From the NCBI RefSeq assembly GCF_001857965.1, contig NZ_CP017774.1:3348001-3412000 (forward strand): DNA of 64,000 bases. The letters are read 5' to 3'. This DNA comes from Flavobacterium commune. GTDB lineage: Bacteria; Bacteroidota; Bacteroidia; Flavobacteriales; Flavobacteriaceae. Position 1 is the first letter of the stretch, and every line of letters begins with the position of its first letter. The notes under the pieces are model-generated. The model saw nothing but the letters and a program-made list of their open reading frames with translations. It made no database searches and was not told the origin of the DNA. Shown in pieces: positions 32,038-41,367 of the stretch. Made by a program: the position numbers and the translations under genes.

Positions 32038-32888
32038 ATTATTTCAATTGTAAATTTCGAATCAAAAACTTCATTTCGTTCTAAAATTTGAATGCCTTCT
32101 TTTTCAAAAAGATTTCCTGTAGATTTATTGGTATCTGAATAGCCATACCATGGTTCGATACAAATAAAAGGGGCATCTTTTTTAGTCCAGATCCCCAGAT
32201 TAGGAAATCCTTGAAAATCAACTCTTAGAAAGGGAATTTCATTGTTTGAAATTGTTAATTTTTTGGATTCTAAATTTTTAAATATCAATGCATCATTTTC
32301 AAATAATGGATAGTTTAGTTTGACTAAGTTGTCTTGTTTTTCTAGAGTTTCAGTTGCTGATGAAATCAAATCGTTTTCCAATAAATGATAAATTAACGGT
32401 TCTTCTTTTTCGAATTCCAATTCATAATCTTCAAAATTCCCGTTTAAAGCAAAAGCTGGATGAGCACCAATGGAAAAGGGTAATTGCGATTGATTTTTAT
32501 TGATTACTTTGTATTGAATATTTAGTTTATAGTCTTCTAGTGTGTAGATTATTTGCAATTCAAATTCAAAAGGATAGACTTTTAAAGTTTCAGCTGAGGA
32601 TTGAATTGAAAAAGTAGCACTGTTTTCGGTTTTATCTATTAATTCGAAATTCATATCTCTGGCAAAACCATGTCTTGAAAGAGTGTAATCTTGATTATTG
32701 AAAATGTAGCTATTGTTCTTAAGTGTTCCAACAATTGGAAACAAAACAGGAGAATGTTTGCCCCAGAAATCAGGATTTCCTTCCCAGATGTATTCTGTTT
32801 TAGTATTATTAGTTTGTAAGGAAAATAATTCAGCTCCTTTATGATTGATTTTGGCAGTAAGCTTTGTGTTTGAAATAGTAGTTGTCAA
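32034..32888 (-). CDS. Aldose 1-epimerase-family protein
   Basis: 284 residues from a TTG start. Galactose mutarotase-like beta-sandwich with the family motifs NHKGAELFSL, WGKHSPVLFPIVG, LSRHGFARDM (containing the conserved His), FSIGAHPAF (second His) and C-terminal CIEPWYG (catalytic Glu). Closest in style to the YeaD/glucose-6-phosphate epimerase-like or LacX group. It probably interconverts anomers of a hexose or hexose phosphate. Confidence 0.9.
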   Translation of the reverse strand: MTTTISNTKLTAKINHKGAELFSLQTNNTKTEYIWEGNPDFWGKHSPVLFPIVGTLKNNSYIFNNQDYTLSRHGFARDMNFELIDKTENSATFSIQSSAETLKVYPFEFELQIIYTLEDYKLNIQYKVINKNQSQLPFSIGAHPAFALNGNFEDYELEFEKEEPLIYHLLENDLISSATETLEKQDNLVKLNYPLFENDALIFKNLESKKLTISNNEIPFLRVDFQGFPNLGIWTKKDAPFICIEPWYGYSDTNKSTGNLFEKEGIQILERNEVFDSKFTIEII

Positions 32889-33013
32889 AATGCGATTGAT
32901 TTTTTATAAAAATTTAATTTTGATAAAGATATTTCATAAAATTTAATTAAAGCCTAGGTTTCATATTAAAAGTGAGTGATTTTTTTTATTAATTTGTTTC
33001 AAATTGGAAAAAC

Positions 33014-35266
33014 ATGAAAAACATTCGATTCGGTGCTATCTTTCAAATAGCAATATTCTTAGGAGTTTCGGCTTTAAATGCTCAGGAAACTTCGGTTGTA
33101 AAACCAACTTCTAATTATAATTACCACGATGCCTTTGCACCTTTTTTTTATACGAAAAACGGAACTGCAACACGTTCGGCTAGTGGTCAGCCTGGTGCTG
33201 AATACTGGCAAAACCGTGCCGATTATAAACTCACTGCAAGCTTAAATGAGCAAACTAACGAAATTGTGGGTACTGATATTATCACTTATACCAATAATAG
33301 TACGGATACGTTGTCATTTTTGTGGTTGAATTTAGATCAAAATTTATTTAAAGCAGATTCCAGAGGTGAGGCAATAGTTCCTATCACGGGAAGTAGAAAC
33401 GGAAAGCAAGGACAAATTTTTGATGGCGGTCATAAAATTAAATCGGTTAAAATTATTAAGATAGATAATAAGAAGATTGCCGATATTGAAGCTAAATACA
33501 TTATTAGCGATACCCGAATGCAGTTATTTCTTCCTGAAGCCTTAAAATCAAAAGGGGGGAAAATTGAATTCAAGATTGAGTTTTCGTATATTTCTCCAGA
33601 TCAGGGTTCAGACAGAACAGGTGTTTTACAAACTAAAAACGGTAAAATTTTCACTATTGCACAGTGGTATCCGCGTATGTGTGTGTATGATGATGTAAGA
33701 GGCTGGAATACACAGCCCTATTTAGGAGCTTCAGAATTTTATTTGGAATATGGCGATTTTGATATTGCTATTACTGCACCTGCTAATCATATTGTGGTTT
33801 GTTCGGGTGAATTGATGAATCCTAAAGAAGTATATTCGGCAGAGGCTTTTATGCGTCTTAATGAGGCTAAAAATAGTGATAAAACGGTTGTGATTTATTC
33901 ACTTCAGGATATTTTGACGGCTAAAAGTTCAGCAAATTCGACTACTAAAACCTGGCGTTATAAAATGATTAATTCCCGTGATGTTTCCTGGGCTTCTTCG
34001 CCGGCTTTTATCTTAGATGGAGCTCAGATTAAACTACCAAGTGGAAAAAAATCATTAGCCTTATCGGCCTATCCTGAAGAAAGTGCAGGCAATGAAGCCT
34101 GGGGACGTTCGACAGAGTATGTCAAACATTCGATAGAAAATTATTCAAAAAGATGGTTGGAATACAGTTATCCAGCTGCTACAAATGTAGCCGGAAATGA
34201 AGGCGGAATGGAATACCCCGGAATTGTTTTTTGCAATTGGAAATCTAAAGGGAAAAGACTTTGGGGGGTTACCGATCATGAGTTTGGACATCACTGGTTT
34301 CCTATGGTAGTGGGGTCAAACGAACGTTTGTTTGGCTGGATGGATGAAGGTTTTAATACTTTTATTAATTCGCTGAGTGATATTGATTTTAATAATGGCG
34401 AATACAAAGACGAAAAAGAAAACCTGCACGAAACGGGTCACACAAATATTGATTTAGAACCCATTTTGACTTCGCCTGATAATATGAAAGAAGCGCATAT
34501 AGGTCAATTGTGTTATTCAAAACCAAGTGCGGGATTGGTTATTTTGCGCGAACAGGTTTTAGGTCCGGAACGTTTTGATCTGGCTTTAAAAACTTATGTT
34601 GAACGTTGGGCATATAAACATCCTACTCCGGATGATTTTTTCAGAACCATCGAAAATGTAGGAGGTGAGGATTTGGGTTGGTTTTGGAGAGGATGGTTTC
34701 AGTACAATTGGCGTTTTGATCAGGGTGTAAATTCGATAAAATATGTAAAAAATGATCCTAAAAAAGGTGTTTTTATTACTATCGAAAACTTCGAAAAAAT
34801 GCCAATGCCGGTTGTATTAGATGTGAAATTGAAAAGTGGAAAAACAGACCGCGTAAAATTACCAGTTGAAGTATGGCAAAAAAATGTAAGTTGGACTTTT
34901 AAACATCCTTCAACAGAAGAAATTGAGAGTATAACAATCGACCCGGAGCACGCTTTTCCGGATAGCAATGCAATAAATAATGTTTGGACTGCTGACAAAG
35001 GTGTGATTGAAAAAGATGTGGTTTATGATGCTTATTTAGGTACTTTTTCTAATTCAAGAATGCCACTTAAAATTGTTGTAAGTGAAAAGAATATGCTCTT
35101 AAATGTTGAAATTACAGATTATCCTCCGTTTTCAGTTGATATTATCGGGAAAGACGAATTTGAATCCAAACGTGCCGGTTTGAAATTCAAGTACAATGCA
35201 GATCAAACAGGATTTGATATGATTTTGACTGATGGAAGAGTAATTCCTTTTACAAAAGACAAGTAA
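33014..35266 (+). CDS. Secreted M1-family metallopeptidase
   Basis: 750 residues with a signal peptide ending ALNAQ. The catalytic domain has a GGMEYPG exopeptidase motif (GAMEN equivalent), the zinc site HEFGHHW with His422, Glu423 and His426, and the third ligand Glu in WMDEGFNTF about 20 residues later. The C-terminal part (about 590-750) is a beta-rich accessory region. An aminopeptidase of the M1 group, probably in the periplasm or outer membrane, scavenging peptides. Confidence 0.93.
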   Translation: MKNIRFGAIFQIAIFLGVSALNAQETSVVKPTSNYNYHDAFAPFFYTKNGTATRSASGQPGAEYWQNRADYKLTASLNEQTNEIVGTDIITYTNNSTDTLSFLWLNLDQNLFKADSRGEAIVPITGSRNGKQGQIFDGGHKIKSVKIIKIDNKKIADIEAKYIISDTRMQLFLPEALKSKGGKIEFKIEFSYISPDQGSDRTGVLQTKNGKIFTIAQWYPRMCVYDDVRGWNTQPYLGASEFYLEYGDFDIAITAPANHIVVCSGELMNPKEVYSAEAFMRLNEAKNSDKTVVIYSLQDILTAKSSANSTTKTWRYKMINSRDVSWASSPAFILDGAQIKLPSGKKSLALSAYPEESAGNEAWGRSTEYVKHSIENYSKRWLEYSYPAATNVAGNEGGMEYPGIVFCNWKSKGKRLWGVTDHEFGHHWFPMVVGSNERLFGWMDEGFNTFINSLSDIDFNNGEYKDEKENLHETGHTNIDLEPILTSPDNMKEAHIGQLCYSKPSAGLVILREQVLGPERFDLALKTYVERWAYKHPTPDDFFRTIENVGGEDLGWFWRGWFQYNWRFDQGVNSIKYVKNDPKKGVFITIENFEKMPMPVVLDVKLKSGKTDRVKLPVEVWQKNVSWTFKHPSTEEIESITIDPEHAFPDSNAINNVWTADKGVIEKDVVYDAYLGTFSNSRMPLKIVVSEKNMLLNVEITDYPPFSVDIIGKDEFESKRAGLKFKYNADQTGFDMILTDGRVIPFTKDK

Positions 35267-35290
35267 ATAAAATAAGAACATTTTTTTTCA

Positions 35291-35318
35291 AACGGCTATT
35301 GATTTTTCGATAGCCGTT
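35291..35318 (+). terminator. Intrinsic terminator after the M1 peptidase gene
   Basis: AACGGCTAT and ATAGCCGTT form a perfect 9-bp stem followed by a run of seven T. Confidence 0.88.
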
Positions 35319-35395
35319 TTTTTGGGTATTACACTTAAAAAAATGTACTTTTATTGCTTTTTAAACCCGAATTATTAATTCTCAAAAACTTCATT

Positions 35396-36088
35396 TTGGA
35401 TAAAAAGATTACAATTGCAATTGATGGATTTTCCTCTACAGGAAAAAGTACTTTGGCTAAACAACTGGCTAAAGAATTAGGTTATGTGTATGTTGATACC
35501 GGAGCCATGTACCGCGCCATTGCTTTTTTTTCGATGCAAAATAATTATATAAAAACTGATTTTTTGGATAAAGAAGGCTTGATAAATCATCTTTCAACAA
35601 TACGTTTGGAGTTTAAATTCAATCCCGATTTGGGTTTTGCCGAAATGTATTTGAATGATGAAAATGTAGAAAGACAAATCAGGACTATTGAGGTGTCTAA
35701 TTTTGTAAGTAAAGTGGCTGAAATTCCTGAAGTTCGTGCAAAATTAGTTCAGCAGCAACAGGAAATGGGAAAAAATAAAGCTGTTGTAATGGATGGCAGA
35801 GACATTGGAACTGTTGTTTTTCCTGATGCCGAACTCAAAATTTTTATGACTGCCAGTGCTCAAACCCGAGCTCAGAGACGCTTTGACGAATTGATTCAAA
35901 AAGGAGATTCGGTAACATTTGAAGAAGTGCTTAAAAATGTAGAAGAGCGTGATTATATTGATACACACCGAAGCAATTCACCATTAGTGAAAGCTACAGA
36001 TGCTATTGAAATCGATAATTCTAATCTAAATCGGGAAGAACAATTTAATTTGGTTTTAGATTTGGTTAACAAAAAACGCTCGTTTTGA
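35396..36088 (+). CDS. cmk: Cytidylate kinase (Cmk)
   Basis: 230 residues from the TTG at 35396 (DKKITIAIDGFSSTGKS), the normal beginning; upstream in-frame codons back to 35354 are not supported. P-loop DGFSSTGKST, YVDTGAMYRAIA, MDGRDIGTVVFPDA, and the LID arginines R and R in QRRFDEL and HRSNSPLVKA. It phosphorylates CMP and dCMP. The stop codon lies within the terminator hairpin. Confidence 0.95.
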   Translation: MDKKITIAIDGFSSTGKSTLAKQLAKELGYVYVDTGAMYRAIAFFSMQNNYIKTDFLDKEGLINHLSTIRLEFKFNPDLGFAEMYLNDENVERQIRTIEVSNFVSKVAEIPEVRAKLVQQQQEMGKNKAVVMDGRDIGTVVFPDAELKIFMTASAQTRAQRRFDELIQKGDSVTFEEVLKNVEERDYIDTHRSNSPLVKATDAIEIDNSNLNREEQFNLVLDLVNKKRSF

Positions 36089-36110
36089 ATTGACAAAACG
36101 AGCGTTTTTT
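36071..36110 (+). terminator. Intrinsic terminator overlapping the cmk stop codon
   Basis: AAAAAACGCTCGTTTT (36071-36086) pairs perfectly with AAAACGAGCGTTTTTT (36095-36110); the TGA stop of cmk is at 36086-36088. Confidence 0.9.
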
Positions 36111-36134
36111 GAAATATTGAACCATTTAAATCGG

Positions 36135-37100
36135 TTAATTTGTAGTAAATAATTCGCCTAAACTATAACTGTCTCCAAGGCTAAAATCACTGTTCCCTTT
36201 TTGTAAAGAAACTTTTTTAAGAACAATGGTGTGTTTAAAACTATTAGGACCATTGGTGGTTGTAGTAACTTCAATGATGCCACTTACACCACTTACTCCG
36301 GTTACACCCGTCCATTCCTGACTGATAGATGGTGTTGTAGGTGTTGTAGCTTGACAAAAATAATCAGCAGTTACTAAGGCTCCGGTTAATAAACGGTAGG
36401 TAAGTACATTAGAACTACTTCCTATAAGTCCTGTTCTTGGAGTGTTGAGTGCTGTGGCTTCGTTTGCAATTAAACTTGGATCGATATTTAAAATTAAAGC
36501 TTCGCTGGTGTTAAAATTATAAACTTCATTAGAAGAAGTACATTTTTCTAAGGTTTGGTCAAAGTTAAAATTTAATTCAGTAACCGAAGTAGTGTAATCA
36601 CCAAAAGGGAAGGTTTCATAAACCTGCGTTCCATTAGCTTTTGCAAAGGTTACGTTTTTCAATACAATATTATGATTGTATCCCGAAATTCGGGTAGCAT
36701 TAGTAGTCTCATTAGTTGTTTTGATAGCTGTAGTTACAATTTGTATTGTACCATTAGTAGCCGTCCATTGATCCGTAATTACAGGAGTTGCCGGCGCAAT
36801 GGTTTCACAAATATTATTAGTTGCCACTGTTCCGTTGTAAAAGCGATAGACTACTCTGTTGTTAGTAGTACTAATATTTAATTCAATAGGAGAGCCAACA
36901 GGAGTAGGTTCATTGACAAAAATAGTCTTTGGAATTTCCATCAGTAAGGCTTCTTTCTCTTTTATTTTATAGATAATATTATTTGCGCTGCAACTTTGAG
37001 TACTTACATCTTCAAAGCTAATATCTTCCTGAGTTAGATCTCCATCATCACAGGCATTTAATAACGCTAATAAAACCAATAGGCTTAGGGCTTTTTTCAT
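36135..37100 (-). CDS. Lipoprotein with two tandem homologous domains
   Basis: 321 residues from the ATG at 37100 (MKKALSLLVLLALLNAC, lipobox LLNAC). The mature part consists of two related halves: each starts with a Cys (SCSANNIIYKIKEKEALLMEI and KCTSSNEVYNFNTSEALILNI), includes a VVYRFYNGT/VLTYRLLTG strand, a second Cys, a Q-EW or DQWT motif, and ends in HNIVLKNV or HTIVLKKV. It is a beta-rich surface lipoprotein; no known family recognised. Confidence 0.75.
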   Translation of the reverse strand: MKKALSLLVLLALLNACDDGDLTQEDISFEDVSTQSCSANNIIYKIKEKEALLMEIPKTIFVNEPTPVGSPIELNISTTNNRVVYRFYNGTVATNNICETIAPATPVITDQWTATNGTIQIVTTAIKTTNETTNATRISGYNHNIVLKNVTFAKANGTQVYETFPFGDYTTSVTELNFNFDQTLEKCTSSNEVYNFNTSEALILNIDPSLIANEATALNTPRTGLIGSSSNVLTYRLLTGALVTADYFCQATTPTTPSISQEWTGVTGVSGVSGIIEVTTTTNGPNSFKHTIVLKKVSLQKGNSDFSLGDSYSLGELFTTN

Positions 37101-37169
37101 TTTAAAAATTTTGACAAAAATAGGCAAAAAATGACAATTCTTATGAGGCTTTTGATAATTGATATTTTA

Positions 37170-37177
37170 TAACTTTG
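37170..37177 (+). promoter_or_regulatory. -7 box of the cysteine desulfurase gene, close to the ATG
   Basis: TAACTTTG (TAnnTTTG) ends 5 bp before the ATG at 37183, again predicting a leaderless transcript. Confidence 0.6.
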
Positions 37178-37182
37178 TACCA

Positions 37183-38307
37183 ATGAAAAAAATATACCTA
37201 GACAACGCATCTACTACAGCAATTCGACCAGAAGTGATTCAGGAAATGACTAAGGTAATGACTGAGGATTATGGAAATCCTTCTTCAACTCATAGTTTTG
37301 GTCGCAATGCTAAAAATATTCTCGAACTTTCCAGAAAATCAATAGCCAGACAACTTAACGTAAGTGCTCAGGAAATTATTTTTACCTCCGGAGGAACCGA
37401 AGCCAATAACTGGATTTTGCGTTCGGCAGTTCAGGATTTGAAAGTAAAGCGAATTATCAGTAGTAAAATAGAACATCATGCTGTTTTACTGGCTATTACC
37501 GCTTTGCAAAGAGAATTTTCAATTCAGGTAGATTATGTAAATGTTTTGCCTAATGGCGAAATCGATTTTACTCATTTATCGGCTTTACTTTCGCAGGAAG
37601 TCAAAACCTTAGTGAGTTTAATGCACGTTAATAACGAAATAGGGACAATTTTAGACCTGAAACGGGTAGGATTAATATGCAAGCAGTATAATGCTCTTTT
37701 CCATTCAGATACGGTGCAATCGATGGGAAAAATGAAAATCGATTTACAGACATCAGGGGTAGATTTTCTATTGGCAAGTGCGCATAAATTCCACGGCCCT
37801 AAAGGTGTAGGCTTTGCATTTGTTCGAAAAAACTCGGCTTTACAACCTTTATTTTATGGTGGCGAACAGGAAAAAGGCTTGCGTGCAGGAACGGAAGCAG
37901 TTCACCAAATTGCCGGTATGGCAAAGGCATTGGAGATTTCGTATGCTAATTTAGAACAGGAAAAAGAACATATTATTGACATCAAAAATTATCTGATTGA
38001 GCAATTGGATAAAAATTTTCCAGGCTATTCTATCAATGGAAACAGCAATGGTTTTTACAATATCGTAAATGTATTATTGCCTTTTTCGGAAGAGAAAACA
38101 GCGATGATTTTATTTCATTTAGATATGCGGGGAATTGCAGTTTCCCGTGGAAGCGCCTGTCAGAGTGGAAGTATTCGACCGTCTCATGTGCTGGCTGAAA
38201 TTCTTTCAGATGATTTAGTGAGAAAACCCAGTTTGCGAATTTCATTCAGTCATTACAACACCAAAGAAGATCTTGATGGCTTAATTGAAGCCTTGAAAAC
38301 AGTTTAA
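37183..38307 (+). CDS. Cysteine desulfurase (NifS/IscS-like)
   Basis: 374 residues from the ATG at 37183 (KKIYLDNASTTAI). PLP enzyme with TSGGTEANNW, KIEHHAVL, HSDTVQSMGK, the PLP lysine in SAHKFHGPKG, and the catalytic cysteine in VSRGSACQSGS. It supplies sulfur for Fe-S clusters or tRNA thiolation. No iscU is adjacent; it converges with an unknown gene, stop against stop. Eight upstream codons to 37159 are in frame but lie inside the promoter. Confidence 0.94.
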   Translation: MKKIYLDNASTTAIRPEVIQEMTKVMTEDYGNPSSTHSFGRNAKNILELSRKSIARQLNVSAQEIIFTSGGTEANNWILRSAVQDLKVKRIISSKIEHHAVLLAITALQREFSIQVDYVNVLPNGEIDFTHLSALLSQEVKTLVSLMHVNNEIGTILDLKRVGLICKQYNALFHSDTVQSMGKMKIDLQTSGVDFLLASAHKFHGPKGVGFAFVRKNSALQPLFYGGEQEKGLRAGTEAVHQIAGMAKALEISYANLEQEKEHIIDIKNYLIEQLDKNFPGYSINGNSNGFYNIVNVLLPFSEEKTAMILFHLDMRGIAVSRGSACQSGSIRPSHVLAEILSDDLVRKPSLRISFSHYNTKEDLDGLIEALKTV

Positions 38308-38904
38308 TTATATTGAGTATCTTTTGTCGTACTTAGTGTGATCGTACAGAGAGTCCTGAGTTTCAACATTCAGGCTGATGGTCATTTTGGAATCTAATTT
38401 GACTGAAATGGCTACTCTGCGCCCGATAAAAAAGGCGGTATTCAAAATCTGAAGCATTACATCTTCAAATGTGATTCCTGCAGCGTTAAGTTGGCGTTGT
38501 TTTTCACGACTGGCTTCAAACATTTCAGTAAACATTTCCCGTATGATATAAATTTTTTCATCGGCAATTTTTCTAATAGTATTCGGTATGGCTTTCAATC
38601 CATTACTGGTCATGCAGTCATCAAAATTATATGCAATCCGTTCCAATGGCTCGCCAACGATGTAAGCAATAGTGTGTTCAAATCCTTTGCCATAGGTATA
38701 AACAAAAGCCCGAATGAATAAATTTTCCTGACTGAAAAAATGCTCTAAAGTGGAGAATCTGGAGAGGTTGAGTAATTGATTTTTCAGAAATTCTTTTAGT
38801 TTCTCATCATCATCAGGAATGTTGTAATTTTCGGCTAAGTTAAAAAGACCGTTTATCCGGGCAATTACTAATCCTTTTTTTGTGATTTGCTCTAAAAGTT
38901 CCAT
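38308..38904 (-). CDS. Conserved hypothetical protein, unknown family
   Basis: 198 residues, soluble, no signal peptide or membrane segment, mixed alpha/beta (helical N-terminus, then FIRAFVYTYGKG and RIAYNFDDC strands, then a long helical region and a final RRVAISVKLDSKMTISLNV beta pair). I cannot name a family. Coding character is good (no rare composition) and it abuts the cysteine desulfurase stop. Confidence 0.6.
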   Translation of the reverse strand: MELLEQITKKGLVIARINGLFNLAENYNIPDDDEKLKEFLKNQLLNLSRFSTLEHFFSQENLFIRAFVYTYGKGFEHTIAYIVGEPLERIAYNFDDCMTSNGLKAIPNTIRKIADEKIYIIREMFTEMFEASREKQRQLNAAGITFEDVMLQILNTAFFIGRRVAISVKLDSKMTISLNVETQDSLYDHTKYDKRYSI

Positions 38905-39158
38905 AAATAGAATGTTATTGATTGTTTTTAAACGGAATCATAGCCTTAAAAATACGAAATAATAGTTTGAAAATGGAAGCTAAATCTTAGTTTTGCTGTT
39001 GTAGTTTTAATTTCAATAAAAAGTTTGTTTTTATTTAGAAACAGATTTAGATTTGGAACTTTTTTGACAGAAAATTGAAAGCTATAGTTACAATATGCAA
39101 TTTATGCGTAAATTAGTAACTACAATTCTTATAATTATTTAACTAAAATAGTATTACT

Positions 39159-39635
39159 ATGAAAAATCTAGGTTTATGTTGTTTGTTGTTGGCTGCTATT
39201 GGTTTCCAAAGCTGCAAAGATGAAAAAGCAAATGATGCTAAAGCTACAGCCAAAGCTGAAAAACCAATTAGTGTAAATTGTTACAAAGCATTCTACGAAA
39301 ATGACACCATTGATTTAAAAATAAATACTTTAAAAGATGGCAAAATATCCGGAAATATGGTGATGAAAATGTATGCCATGTCAGAAAAAGTGGGAACTAT
39401 AGAAGGAGAATTTCGAGGAGATACTTTATATGCTGATTATAGTTTTACTCAGGGAAAAAATGATAAAGCCATTTTCAAAAACCCATTGGCGATCTTAAAA
39501 AGAGGCGATACGCTTGTTTTAGGAAACGGAAAAATAGAAACTTATTTAGGACGTTCTTATTTTGCAAAAGGGGAACCTATCGATTTTGATCGTGTAAAAT
39601 ATAAATTTTTAGCTGCTGATTGCGTTGATAAATAA
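39159..39635 (+). CDS. Small lipoprotein of unknown function
   Basis: 158 residues, signal peptide with lipobox (GFQSC, Cys19). The mature protein has an Ala/Lys/Glu-rich linker, then a beta-sheet-like domain with the repeating pattern DTIDLKINTLKDGKISGNMV and an ending DRVKYKFLAADC. The same pattern (NDTIDLxxx...GxISGxLxY) occurs in other flavobacterial lipoproteins of unknown role. A strong terminator follows. Confidence 0.68.
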   Translation: MKNLGLCCLLLAAIGFQSCKDEKANDAKATAKAEKPISVNCYKAFYENDTIDLKINTLKDGKISGNMVMKMYAMSEKVGTIEGEFRGDTLYADYSFTQGKNDKAIFKNPLAILKRGDTLVLGNGKIETYLGRSYFAKGEPIDFDRVKYKFLAADCVDK

Positions 39636-39658
39636 TTGAGCAAGAGATAAAAATAAAA

Positions 39659-39702
39659 CTGCCACACGAAAGGATTTTGTTAACTCTCTTTTCGTGTGGC
39701 AG
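39659..39702 (+). terminator. Intrinsic terminator after the lipoprotein gene
   Basis: CTGCCACACGAAA (39659-39671) pairs perfectly with TTTCGTGTGGCAG (39690-39702), with T-rich sequence after it. Confidence 0.8.
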
Positions 39703-39736
39703 CTTTATTTAATGTGTTTTTTACCGCTTAATAATT

Positions 39737-39833
39737 CCCGCAAACTTGTATCCTACGAAAGAAGAATCTCATCCAGTAACTCTACAAAGTATTTCTACTG
39801 GCTCATCTTTGCGGGCACGGATTTGCAAATCCG
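39737..39833. other. Nested inverted repeats next to the insertion sequence
   Basis: An outer stem CCCGCAAA (39737-39744) with TTTGCGGG (39808-39815) encloses a second stem CCAGTA (39773-39778) with TACTGG (39796-39801). Next to it is a perfect 16-bp palindrome CGGATTTGCAAATCCG (39818-39833). Structured, non-coding, not recognised; the small plus-strand frame across it is not a gene. Confidence 0.5.
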
Positions 39834-39869
39834 CCTATCGGGGTATTTGAAATGTACCACGCGAAAGGA

Positions 39870-39879
39870 TTCGCGCGGT
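39870..39879. repeat. Target-site duplication of the IS4-type element
   Basis: TTCGCGCGGT occurs at 39870-39879 and again, directly, at 41320-41329, immediately outside both ends of the element. Its perfect preservation points to a fairly recent insertion. Confidence 0.9.
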
Positions 39880-41319
39880 CAATGTCATTAAGTTAAGCCG
39901 AAATCAAATAGTATCCTTTTGATTCTTAGTTGTTTTAGGTTTTATTCTAGATCTGTATTTACCTGATTTTCTCTCAAATGACCGATTTGGTCTTATTGGA
40001 ACGAGATGTGATTTGAATAATTCTTTTAATTCATCTAATATAGTTTCTTGACACGAATCTTGATTTAAAAAAAGCTCAACAATTCGATTTTTTAAAAAAC
40101 CATAGGATAAGTTATTGTTTACTTTATAAGTGTATATTTTAGTGCTTTTCTCATTGATTTCATCTTCTAATTCACTCACAATCAAAGTTTGTACATTACT
40201 AATAAATAAAGCGGCATAAAAATCTTGTTGTATGGTTTGATTCGAATAACCCGAAAAGTGTTCAATTTTTAATTTATTCTTTAGTTCGTCGTAAAACGTT
40301 TCGATTTTCCATCGTTTGGCGTACAATTTTTTAAAGAGATTTGAAGGAAATTCTTGAGAGTCTAACAATGAAGTAATAAGGATTTCAACTTTATCATTAG
40401 GTAATTCTACACGAACCAATCGTACTTCAATTGGAGTGTTTTTACCATAAGGTTTATCGGAGAGTTTTGTGTTTTTGCCCGGAAAAATTTCTACTATTTG
40501 TGACGCTTTTTTACTTTCAACAAAATCCATTACCGTTTGGCTAAAAGTAGTTTTTACACGCATTAAAAAGTTGATATTCTTTTCAATATGTTGGTGTATA
40601 AAATTGTATGAAGGATAACCCCTATCATAAATGAGTAAATCTTTTGGATTGCAACAATGTAGATGCACAAGGGCTAAATCTCTTTCGCCAATTTCTGGAG
40701 TAGCCAAAACTCCATCTAAAACATATTTATTTAAAACATCAAATAAAACGGAACAACGAGCTTGTACAATATGCGAATCTGTTTGATTTTTAGTAACGCC
40801 GTATATCGCTTTTAGTTCTGTTGTTATGGGCAAGGTAATTCGGGTGCTATCAACCGCTAATAGTCGAAAACCTTTCCATAGATGTATTGCATCATCGTTA
40901 CCGGTATAAAACTCTTCCAATAGCATAGAAGACAAGTGTTTAAAAACTTCAGGTTTAATTTTTCTTCTAGCTTGAACAAAGGCACTTTTGGTAAATTTAG
41001 GAAAAGACTGCTGTTTAAAAAACGAAACAAAATTTTCGATTTCAAGTGATAAACTTTTTCTCAGAAGGTTTAACATAAAGAGTAAAATGATTGGAAAATG
41101 TTGCTTTCTGTTTCTAATGAAATACTTATCAGATATTCTAAAATGCGACTTAAACTCTTCTGAAAAAATTTCATTTTTAATTTTATTGAAGATAAAAGTA
41201 CTCGTTTTTTTTCAAAATTCAGGTGTTATTATTTGATAATAAAAATACGAAAAATAGTATTAAAAAACAACTAAAAACACTTGCTAATTCAGCAAAAAAC
41301 TCTTAACTTAATGACATTG
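39880..41319 (-). mobile_element. IS4-family insertion sequence, 1,440 bp
   Basis: The element is bounded by perfect 18-bp terminal inverted repeats, CAATGTCATTAAGTTAAG at 39880-39897 and its reverse complement at 41302-41319, and by a 10-bp target duplication. It encodes one DDE transposase on the minus strand. Its insertion interrupted an intergenic, GC-richer stretch (rejoined it would read GCGAAAGGATTCGCGCGGTA), so no gene seems broken. Confidence 0.93.
39904..41076 (-). CDS. IS4-family transposase (N-terminus probably truncated by a frameshift)
   Basis: 390 residues. DDE fold: first Asp in AVDSTRITL, second in IYDRGYPSYNF, and the IS4 signature Y-x2-R-x3-E-x6-K in YAKRWKIETFYDELK. Upstream of the first ATG (41076) the frame stays open to 41215 and reads RISDKYFIRNRKQHFPIILLF, a natural transposase N-terminus, but without any ATG, GTG or TTG start. 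An ATG in the neighbouring frame at 41174 would join it if the run of six A/T at 41163-41168 had one more base. So this copy is either slightly decayed, contains a sequencing error, or uses frameshifting. Confidence 0.9.
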   Translation of the reverse strand: MLNLLRKSLSLEIENFVSFFKQQSFPKFTKSAFVQARRKIKPEVFKHLSSMLLEEFYTGNDDAIHLWKGFRLLAVDSTRITLPITTELKAIYGVTKNQTDSHIVQARCSVLFDVLNKYVLDGVLATPEIGERDLALVHLHCCNPKDLLIYDRGYPSYNFIHQHIEKNINFLMRVKTTFSQTVMDFVESKKASQIVEIFPGKNTKLSDKPYGKNTPIEVRLVRVELPNDKVEILITSLLDSQEFPSNLFKKLYAKRWKIETFYDELKNKLKIEHFSGYSNQTIQQDFYAALFISNVQTLIVSELEDEINEKSTKIYTYKVNNNLSYGFLKNRIVELFLNQDSCQETILDELKELFKSHLVPIRPNRSFERKSGKYRSRIKPKTTKNQKDTI

Positions 41320-41367
41320 TTCGCGCGGTAGCGGGGCAAGGATTACAAATCAACGTTATCGTGAATT

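Noticed and set aside
39694..39891. Plus-strand 65-codon frame spanning the terminator and palindromes before the insertion sequence
   Set aside because: It covers a terminator stem, nested palindromes and the IS end; composition is not protein-like.
40988..41236. Plus-strand frame over the transposase 5' end
   Set aside because: Antisense shadow of the transposase.
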